Assembly (NCBI RefSeq): GCF_000143415.4
Contig: NW_003314394.1
Location: forward strand, 11,201-75,200
DNA: 64,000 bases
Direction: 5' to 3'
Source: Selaginella moellendorffii
Taxonomy: Eukaryota; Streptophyta; Lycopodiopsida; Selaginellales; Selaginellaceae
Below, one piece after another: positions 56,600-64,000 of this stretch (its first letter is position 1; every line of letters starts with the position of its first letter). Both the position numbers and the translations under genes were made by a program. The notes beneath the pieces are model-generated. The model was not told the DNA's origin, did no database searches, and worked only from the letters and a program-made list of their open reading frames with translations.

Positions 56600-57485
56600 A
56601 AGAGTCTGGAGTCCATTGAAAGATTTGTTGCTTTTTGAGCAACATTGTAATGGGCTTGCTGATCTTAGCAAAGTCCTTTATGAATCTACGATGGTAGTTC
56701 ATCTTGCCCATGAAGCTGGGTACTCCAGATACATCATTGGGTGGCTTCATATTGACAATGGTTTCTGTCTTGGCTTTATCGATCAGGATGCCTTGTTTGC
56801 ACACGACATGACCAAGTAGGATACCTGATAGGGCAAAGAACACACACTTCTCAGGGTTGAGAAGAATGTTGTTTTGCTGGCATTTGTCAAAGCATTTCTA
56901 GAGGTGCTCCAGGTGATTAGCTTGAGTACCAAAGATGCTAAAATCGTCCATAAAGACACACATGAAATTGGTGAGGTACTCTTGAAAAGTTTCAATAATA
57001 ATTCACTGAAACGTGAAGGGAGCATTTGTTAGGCCGAAGGGCATCTGTTGATAAGCAAAAGCTCCCCATGGGCTGATAAAAGCCGTTTTGTGAGTATCCT
57101 TAGGTGCAATATGCACCTGGTTATAGCCACTAAAGCCATCAAGAAACAAATACATTTCATGGCTGGCTACTAAATTTAGTATCTCATCAGTAAAGGGGAT
57201 CAGGAATGTGTCTTTTACTGTATTGTCATTCAACTTTTTATAGTTCACACAAATGCAAAGTTTCTGATTTTTCTTGGGAACAATGACGAGTGGCGAAAGC
57301 CATTGGGCATTTTGTATAGGAAAAATGATGCCAACATGTAAAAGCTTGTCAAGCTCCACCTTGACTTTCTCTTGGAAAGTCGGATTCATGCGGTAAGGCA
57401 TTTGTTTACGTGGAATAGCTCTGGGTATGAGTTCGATGCGATGCATGCAAAGCTCTGGAGGTATGCCTTTGAGATCCAAGTGCAA
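56600..57485 (-). pseudogene. Gypsy element 1 reverse transcriptase (decayed)
   Basis: Motifs in order are VIVPKKNQK, VNYKKLND, FLDGFSGYNQV, QQMPFGLTNAPFTF and the catalytic box FMDDFSIF near 56940-56965. A stop follows the FTFQ motif (57003) and another lies near 56900. The remaining RT/RNase H link (MKPPNDVSGVPSFMGKMNYH) ends at the truncation. Confidence 0.85.
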
Positions 57486-58885
57486 TCTGCTGGCTGCCCC
57501 AAGTGAGCAATATCAGCTGATGAAAGCCAAGTTTGGCCAAGGAGAATCTCATAAAAGCCTTCACCTTGTGGCATTTTGAGAACTATAAAGTTCAGTTTGT
57601 ACTTGTTGGCTTTGATTTGGATGGTTATCTGACAGACTATGCCAATCGGTCGGACCTCTCGTTGATCAGCCATTATCAAGTTAAATGGGGTTGGTTCTAT
57701 CGGCCCAAGACCTAAGGCCTTGAACGTGCCATATTCCATGATATTTACACCAGATCCTCCGTCTATGAGTGCATTATGGATTTTGTTTTTGCCTATGGCA
57801 ATTGTGATGCAAGGGGTATTGCCATCATAGTCAACAGGCTGAATTCCTGCGGCATAAACGGGACCTGGGGGTTGAATTGTCGGAGGATGTACCGCCTTGA
57901 GAATTGGTCGAGCAAGATATGGTGCTATTTGCAATATCTGCTGGAGGGATAGAGTAATTCCCTGTTGAAGTATGTGATCAACAAGAACAGAATGTTCTTG
58001 CTGAGTGAATGGCTTGAGTGGTTCCTCAGCTGCCGGATCAGGTAAGCGATCCGCATCGGCAGGTAACTCAGGTGGCAGTTCCTGAAGATCTTTGCGGATC
58101 TGGTCTGCAACAGCCTTGGCTTTTTGCCATTCTGAGGGGCTGATTTCCTCTACGTTGTCCAGATTCTGATCTGATTGAACCTGTTTTGCTCGAGCTCGTG
58201 TGACGGCTCGGACAGCAGGTTGGGCAGTCGGCTGTTTGTCATAGTATTCTGCTACATCAACAGCTCGAGTTGCCGGTTGTGCTGGTCGAGGTCCCGGATT
58301 AGGAGGGGGTCCTTGATTTTGATAAGGTGGTCTCTGTCCTGCTGGGGGATGATTATCCCTGAGAGGCAGAAGGCTGCTGATTCTGATATCGGTTATCTCG
58401 TGGTATGTATCCACGGTTTTGAGGATAACCCGGATTGTAGTAACCCGAACCGTGATACGACTGATTTTGATAACCTTGGTTGGGATTTCCTTGGTTGGAT
58501 GGTCCCTGTTGGGGTATCCCTGATCAACATAGCCTTGATTGGGCACAATTGTAATTGGGCCGACGCCAATTAACATTTTGGCGTTGATCATTGCGAGGTG
58601 AACCTCTGTTGTTCTTCCCTCGAGGGTTTTGACGATCATTCCGGAATGGTCCGACGACTTGCTGAACATCAGCATATTGTCTTCGTCGACATTGTTTGGC
58701 TGTATGGCCTTCAATATCGCAGATTTCACATCTAGGCATTTGGAAGCGACATTCCGCATTGGTGTGATCCTCATTTCTACATCGGGTGCACCACACGCCG
58801 GGCTTTTTTCAGTCAATTTCTTAAGATAGACCTTGGGTCTCTTTTTTGAGTGAAAACGCTTTGAATGCGGTGATGATATCCTCAT
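57386..58885 (-). pseudogene. Gypsy element 1 gag C-terminus and protease
   Basis: This 499-residue frame starts within gag and runs through a Pro/Gln-rich linker into a retropepsin domain (NALIDGGSGVNIMEYG, near 57735-57785; then FYEILLGQTWL). A parallel frame at 58524-58796 carries two zinc knuckles, CTRCRNEDHTNAEC and CEICDIEGHTAKQC, both CX2CX4HX4C. The two frames overlap, so a frameshift has occurred between the knuckles and the protease. Confidence 0.8.
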
Positions 58886-58941
58886 CGTGCTTTCCTGATC
58901 AAAGTACCGAGCTTTACCTTTGAGTGTATAAGGGAAAAGAG

Positions 58942-59579
58942 CTAGGTGATCTGCTTGTTAAACTTGAAGTGCATTCTTGAATCGGCGGATATGCAACTCG
59001 GGGTCCTCATGTTTGAGACCACTGAGTTCCGGGTAAGAAACTGTGAGACCATAGAGCATGGATGGGAAAGCCATCGGGTTGATGCTCTGGTATGTCTTGA
59101 GGGGTTCTTGCCTTTCAGCCTCCCTTGGCGTTCGAGCTCAACTTGACGTCGAAGCTCGTCCTTCTTAATCTGTTCGAGGTATTCGTTTCTGAGCTTTCTG
59201 TTCTTCAAGCAATCACCGATTGATGCGGTCAATGAATTCGTCTGAAGTCTGAATTCGGCTTGCTAGGACTGCTAGGCGGTGGTGATCCTGTAGGGTTGGA
59301 TCCAAACAAAGATGTTTGTCTAGACGTGTAAGTGTATTCGGGAAGTGCTTCCCTAGAGACTTCCTGCTTAGGTGGAGGAGTAGTAGCCCGATCCTGAGCA
59401 GGGGGTGTTGTCTCCAACGGTTTTGATTGAGTGTCAGAGTGCAGGAGTGTCCTTTCCAAGACAGTCTCTTGCGTCTGTTTGTCTCGGTTCTTTGCGTGTT
59501 CGTCGCGCTCAGCCGCCTTGGCGGGTTCACCTCTTTTAAATGGAATAGAACTTTTGAGGTTTCTAAGCTCTCGGTTCAT
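58942..59579 (-). pseudogene. Gypsy element 1 gag, middle part
   Basis: A hydrophilic frame (59579-59229: KRGEPAKAAERDEHAKNRD, then Pro-rich) is followed by a charged helix (EQIKKDELRRQVELERQGRL, 59160-59100) and broken capsid-like sequence. Position between the leader frame and the zinc knuckles identifies it as gag. Confidence 0.6.
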
Positions 59580-59757
59580 TCAGAGGTGTCGAGTATTGTT
59601 CCAGGGTCATCTCCCGAGGGTTGACACCTTTTCGAAATGTTGGGTATGAGAACTGATTGATCGTATATATGAGTACCAGCTTATGTGGTTCGATCAAGCG
59701 AAAGACGTCGTAGATGGCGCTCTCGATAGTTTGATATGGAAGGGAAGGAGCTGTTTT

Positions 59758-60534
59758 TCAGTCCCGAGCCGTGACTGGGGTACAGATGATCCCAACTCTT
59801 TTAATCAAACGCTCTCTATGTAGGCGGGTAGCCAAGTCGGTTGGTCTGGGAGCGGGAGGTGATTTTGGAGATCGGTGTCTCACAATCAGTGTTTCGCTCG
59901 CCCAGTCTATGGTGAGGTTGTTTGCCTCAGAATGTGAAAGCTCTCGGATGACAAGAATTCGTGTCTCAGCCCAAGAGGTTTCTTGTTCGAGCGGGTAGCG
60001 TGCACGCTTGGGTATTTGCTTAGTCGGATTTATCCAGGTGTCAAGTGCCCGGTTCCATGTCAGATTTGTAGCTTTGAGCTTGGGTGTTTGTGGATGAACC
60101 CAACGAGTTCGTGCCCACACTCTAGTGCGGATATCTTCTGGCAAAAGCTTATAGTGAGTGGCGGGTGCTATGAACTTCGGGAAGAATCTCGACCCAAGTA
60201 TGCACCAAATTCGTGTGAGATTTGCAGGTGGTATCCGGGTATAAGTGTAAATCGCCGGATCTGGAGTGTACCACCAAGATTGCTGTGCTACAAGAACGTA
60301 TTCTCGGTTGATATATATTTTTGCGACCAGGCCGATCTCCAAGAGTAGTCGACACATATAAAGGTCTTTTTGATTTTTCTCCTCTAAATACTCCTGGATG
60401 TGGAGAATTAAACCACCTTTGACAGGAGTAACAGCTGTTCTAGGAAAGCTATCTAGAATGTGATTGTAAATCAGCAAGGCTGCGTCCAAGGAAAGACGTT
60501 GTACAGCTTCAATTAGTCCTAGTGTTTCCGACAT
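59758..60534 (-). CDS. 258-residue open frame in the gypsy element 1 gag region
   Basis: The frame is intact, from MSETLGLIEAVQRLSLD to ICTPVTARD. It has no zinc knuckle or catalytic motif that I recognise, but contains repeated Trp-rich segments (QQSWWYTPD, RVWARTRWVHPQTP, NLTWNRALDTWINP). It lies between the leader and gag of element 1, where some gypsy elements carry an N-terminal gag or an extra frame. It is longer than chance would allow in a decayed element. Confidence 0.55.
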   Translation of the reverse strand: MSETLGLIEAVQRLSLDAALLIYNHILDSFPRTAVTPVKGGLILHIQEYLEEKNQKDLYMCRLLLEIGLVAKIYINREYVLVAQQSWWYTPDPAIYTYTRIPPANLTRIWCILGSRFFPKFIAPATHYKLLPEDIRTRVWARTRWVHPQTPKLKATNLTWNRALDTWINPTKQIPKRARYPLEQETSWAETRILVIRELSHSEANNLTIDWASETLIVRHRSPKSPPAPRPTDLATRLHRERLIKRVGIICTPVTARD

Positions 60535-61056
60535 CCCGGCGGGTAGTTTACCCGAATCTGGGTGGCGGGCTTCTGGACTGATATGTCAATCTTCATTGCT
60601 GACTCGTTGCTGCGGCTAATGTAGCCCGTAAGCAAGAGATTTTGTATGTCCTCGATCGGATGGCCTTTTGGGTGGCGTCTGTTTGTGTTGTGGTTTGCTA
60701 TGCTTGAGGGTCCGCCGGGAATTATTCCTGCTCCAGATCTGGAGGGGAATTGCCCGGGCTGACGGATTCCTCGTCTGTCGAGCGGGTATTCTCGACGAAT
60801 TCGGCGGGCGGTCGGGTCAAGTGCTGCTCAACAGCTACCCAGACGGCGGCCTACTGATTGAGATCTTCGAGCGTGGTGCTCGGCTGTTCTGCTCCACACG
60901 GGACACCCAATTTCTCAAAGGAGAAGGTGCCGTGCTTTTGGGCGAAGATGGTGAACGAATTTGAGAGAGAAGGGAAGAGAGATGGATGTGGTGCTCTCGT
61001 GAATAATTCACGAGAGGGAGGCGCGGCTGGGGAAAGAACTCGATCAAATCCGAGGC

Positions 61057-61470
61057 TTAAGCCTGCGCCACGTGGCGTCTTATGACTGGCCAATGATTAT
61101 CAAATTCTGAGAATGGAACTGCAAAAGAATCTTTTCTGAATTTTGCAGATTCTTTGAGGAATTTCTTGGATTCCGACAGATTCCCCGGCAGATCGACTCG
61201 CGCTGCCAGCTTGGCGTCCAAGCGCTGTGCGCCCGAGTGTTTCTCAGAGATAAAGAATGTATAATCTTGGGTCTTACGTGGCTGCCCAACTTCAAAGCAG
61301 ATTTTATACACCCGATCTGGGTCTTGCCTGAACTTTGGAAATAGAATTTCTCTTTTTTGCTTTTCCCGTGTGCTCGGATTTGTGCTTTTCCCGTGTGCTC
61401 GGAGGTCAATGCTTATCCCGTGTGCTCGGAATTGACAATTGCTTATCCCGTGTGCTCGGAAGGCTCTCAA
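61057..61470 (-). other. 137-residue open frame in the element 1 leader
   Basis: Its N-terminal part is made of the 25-30 bp repeat at 61359-61460 (FRAHGIS and LRAHGKS units). The rest has no recognised domain. It probably is leader sequence, not a gene. Confidence 0.3.
61359..61460. repeat. Four tandem units of GCTTWTCCCGTGTGCTCGGA
   Basis: The 20-bp core starts at 61359, 61384, 61411 and 61441, with spacers of 5, 7 and 10 bp. The cores differ at only one position, although the surrounding element is decayed. Confidence 0.85.
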
Positions 61471-61777
61471 GCTTCAGAATTCCGGCAATGCTACTCGCTG
61501 TGCGGCTTTGAGTGTCGGCACAGTGGCAATGCTGCTCGATTCAAAGCGTTTACACAGCTCTCAGCGGTGCCTCTGAAAACTTGGGCTCTGAAATGGCTCT
61601 GAAAAGGCCAAGAAATTCTCCCAGTTGCTCGGGTCTTAGTTGTATGCCCGCTTCGGAACAGGTCGTATCCGCCCAGGAGGGCCTTAGATCCTGAATTCCG
61701 GAAACTCCTGATCTTTAAACAAAGATCCTCCACGCTGTCTTCTCGAAATCTTCATTCACATGGCCTGCCATCCCATT

Positions 61778-61788
61778 GTGGTCGCCAG
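61778..61788 (-). other. Primer-binding site of gypsy element 1
   Basis: On the minus strand CTGGCGACCAC follows the LTR end TTTTCA directly. TGGCGACC-type sites are common in gypsy elements; the tRNA cannot be named with certainty. Confidence 0.6.
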
Positions 61789-62130
61789 TGAAAACCATAA
61801 ATTCTACACTAGCTAAGTTCAAAATGCCGAAAACAGATCACGATCAGACAGATTGATGAGCCGGAACTGCTGTCAGACGCCAAGCCGAGTCCTTACGCTT
61901 TCGATCCCTGAAATGTGGGTAAGGATGGGCTGTGGCAATGTGAAGAGATAAAAGTAGAAAGGCGGAGGATGGTATTGTATTAAAGATAGAAAGTCACAAT
62001 AAGAGTCGGGGATGGAACTAGATGGGATAGGGATGGAAAAAGGATGGACTCAGGCTACTAAGCCGGAGCCTTATATAGTGGCCGAAGCCTTCAGTTACTC
62101 GACAGGCCGGGTAAGCTAATCGACCTGTCA
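61789..62130 (-). repeat. 5' LTR of gypsy element 1 (342 bp)
   Basis: On the minus strand it begins TGACAGG and ends TTTTCA beside the primer-binding site. A TATATAA promoter box lies at 62077-62071. An inverted pair (GACAGG near the start and CCTGTC 20 bp further in) could form a hairpin. No 3' copy is present in the window. Confidence 0.75.
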
Positions 62131-64000
62131 GAAAATCTCTCTATATGAATTCACGTTTCCAGTTTGGTCGAGCAAGTATTGGTGCTCGAATCAGATGATT
62201 CTTCAACGTATGGAATGCTGCATCACATTCGGGAGTCCAGTTGAAGGTGTGTTGTTTCTTCAGTAAGTTGGTCATCGGCTTGCTGATCCTTACATAGTCT
62301 TGGATGAAGCATCTATGATATCCCATTTTTCCCAAAAATCTTCTGACACTTGAGACATCCACAGGTGGTTTCATGTTGAGGATGATCTCTGTCTTGGCTT
62401 TGTCAATTAGTATCCCTTGCTTGCAGATTATATGTCTGAATAGAACTCTGGATCTGACGAAGAAGGAACATTTCTCCTTGTTTGAAGCACTTTTGTAGGC
62501 ATTCCAAGTGCCTTGCTTGGTTGTTGAAAACACTGAAATCGTCCATAAAAATGCGCATGAAATCTGTTAAGTATTCCTGAAAAGTTTCGGTGATAATCCT
62601 TTGAAAGGTGAACAGAGTGTTGGTGAGGCCGAATGGCATGCGAAGATAAACATACGCTCCCCACAGGCTAATGAAAGCTGTTTTATGTTAATCTTCTTGT
62701 GCAATGTGCACTTAGTTGTAGCCGCTAAATCCATCAAGAAAAGAGTACATTTTGTGTCCAGCCACCGAATCTAGTATCTCGTCGGTAAACGGGATTGGAA
62801 ATGTGTCTATAGTTGTGCTCTCATTCAGCTTTTTGTAATTGACGCATATGCATAGTTTCCCATTCTTCTTTGGTACTATCACCAGGGGTGATAGCCACCG
62901 AGCGTTTTGTATTGGATGGATGAATTAAGCTTCAAGGAGCTTATCTAGTTCGGCTTTAACTTTCTCCTGAAAGTTCGGATTCATCTGATAGGCTCTCTGT
63001 TTCTTGGGTGTTGCTCCTGGGATGAGCTGAATGTGGTGTGTATAGAGGTCTGGGGGTATGCCCCGTAAGTCTTTGTAGGACCAGGTGAACACATCTTGGT
63101 TGAGTCATAAAAGCTCAATGCCTCGTTGTCTGAACTCAGGATCTAATTCCTGAGCTATTTGAAGATTTCTGGGTTCCTCGATGGATCTGATATTCATGGT
63201 GTCAAGGTCTTCATTGACTTTGATCTTGTTTTGTAAAGCATCACCTTGTCTAACCAGTGCTGGAGTTTCATCCAGGTTCATTGTGTGCGCTACTGGCTGT
63301 AGTGCTTCGGGTGTTTGATATCAGGAGGCTCACGTTAGGCAACCTTTGGTTGTGATTGAGTAGTGATTTCGGGCTGTTTTCACCTTGCTTGAGGTAGAAT
63401 TCGTCGTAAGTCAACCTGTGTGATTGGCTGTAGTTCCGGATAAGCTTGGAGAAGTTGTTGTTCTTGTACATCATCAAAGCCTTCATGCCAATCATAAGGT
63501 TTGATGTGAGTAGGCTTGTTGCATTGAAGCACTTGTTTTGTGCGTGTTGTTGATAACTGAGGGGCATCAGGGTGTTGTTGCTCCCCCAAAAATGTAAAAT
63601 ATCAGCATTGCGAAGCCATGTTCGGCCTAGAAGGACGTCATATGCTCCCTCTGCGTCCGTCATTTTTAAGATGATGAAGTTCAGCCTATACTTATTTGCC
63701 TTGACTCGTATGGGGACATTCTGGATGATTCCGAATGGTCAGACCTGTCGTTGGTCAGCCATGATGACGTTGAATGGGGCTGGCTCACATGGTCCTGCTC
63801 CCAGAGCTTTGAAAGTTTTGTATTCCATGATATTAACGCCTGAACCACCATCGAGTACGGTGTCAATGATCTTGTTTTTGCCGATGGTAATGTTAATGCA
63901 TGGAGAATCTCCATCATAGTCACTGGGTTGTATTTTGGCTTGGAGTACCTGAACTTTCGGCTGGGTATTCCGAGGTTTTGTCTGTGACTGTGTGGCATTT
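62131..64000 (-). mobile_element. Ty3/gypsy element 2, interrupted by element 1 and running off the window
   Basis: From right to left: protease (NIMEYKTF-type region near 63820, then YDVLLGRTWLRNADI near 63640-63600), a linker, and RT with MPFGLTNTLFTFQ, FMDDFSVFNNQ (62545-62570) and MKPPVDVSSVRRFLGKMGYH. RT/RNase H sequence ends at ILARPNWKREF near 62145, where the LTR of element 1 begins. The two elements are of one family but differ clearly. Frameshifts and stops break it. The 5' part lies beyond 64000. Confidence 0.82.

Larger units (their letters stand above)
56600..62130 (-). mobile_element. Ty3/gypsy element 1, minus strand, 3' truncated
   Basis: From right to left: a 5' LTR (62130-61789), a primer-binding site, a leader with a short repeat, gag-region frames, protease, and RT. 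RT breaks off at KKQQIFQWTPDSF near 56605, so RNase H, integrase and the 3' LTR are missing. The element interrupts a second, related element at 62131. Confidence 0.85.

Noticed and set aside
1-64000. CRISPR array, bacterial operon or phage region
   Set aside because: The repeats found are LTRs, minisatellites and tRNA-like modules; the genes are spliced plant types. There is no array of equal repeats and spacers.

Overview
The window looks like nuclear DNA of a land plant. It holds plant-type gene families (an NPF/PTR transporter, a cytochrome P450, a strictosidine-synthase-like protein), pieces of a eukaryotic 25S rRNA gene, nuclear-type tRNA relics, and many LTR and LINE retroelements. The intact genes and P450 relic with readable splice sites have short introns (51, 204 and 92 bp or so in one, about 49 and 60 bp in two others). 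That fits a compact-gene lineage such as the lycophyte Selaginella, but this is inference, not proof. Many relics show C-to-T and G-to-A decay, as expected of methylated, silenced repeats.

Region by region. 1-12.4 kb: two related LTR-like relics, a decayed Ty3/gypsy pol, and one intact four-exon strictosidine-synthase-like gene on the minus strand (5874-7457). Two NPF transporter pseudogenes flank it; one is a partial duplicate of the other. A dead copy of the 5' end of the strictosidine-synthase-like gene lies at about 9.95 kb, with a 183-bp tandem repeat next to it. 12.4-14.5 kb: the 3' tail of a gypsy pol abuts a P450 pseudogene, followed by a VOC/glyoxalase-like fragment. 15.3-22.6 kb: a nearly complete but dead chromovirus with 1-kb LTRs that carry a GAGTCCGAGACC-type minisatellite. 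It has an internal gag duplication with an inverted block. 22.6-25.6 kb is AT-rich and without genes. 27-31.2 kb: a second decayed gypsy element with a probable 3' LTR that directly abuts an incomplete LTR of the first family.

32.1-42.6 kb: a degenerate antisense 25S rRNA segment is split by a 9.3-kb insertion carrying a LINE. The two rRNA pieces join exactly, and a 17-bp target-site duplication is visible on both sides. 42.6-43.8 kb: a gypsy integrase scrap, two tRNA-Asp-like relics within a duplicated repeat, and a 72-nt tRNA-Trp-like relic whose anticodon reads CAA. 43.8-45.4 kb: spliced, coding-like sequence of unknown family.

45.7-46.2 kb: a small, apparently intact gene for a secreted 12-cysteine peptide. 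It has a TATA box and poly(A) signal, and a 90-nt foldback (40-nt arms) ends 4 bp upstream of the TATA box. 46.2-47.1 kb: low-complexity DNA and the start of a retroelement. 48.1-49.7 kb: a dead pogo-like DNA transposon. 52.9-53.8 kb: an intact two-exon gene whose product carries a CAE plus PxCxxC arrangement like the zinc site of cytidine deaminases. 54-56.6 kb: unknown coding-like remnants and a T-rich repeat array. 56.6-64 kb: two related minus-strand gypsy elements, one inserted into the other.

Only three protein genes look intact: the strictosidine-synthase-like gene, the 12-cysteine peptide and the deaminase-like gene. They show no sign of being a pathway; they are islands in repeat-rich DNA. 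The most unusual items are the deaminase-like gene, the peptide gene with its upstream foldback, the LINE-split rRNA relic, and the tRNA-relic cluster.
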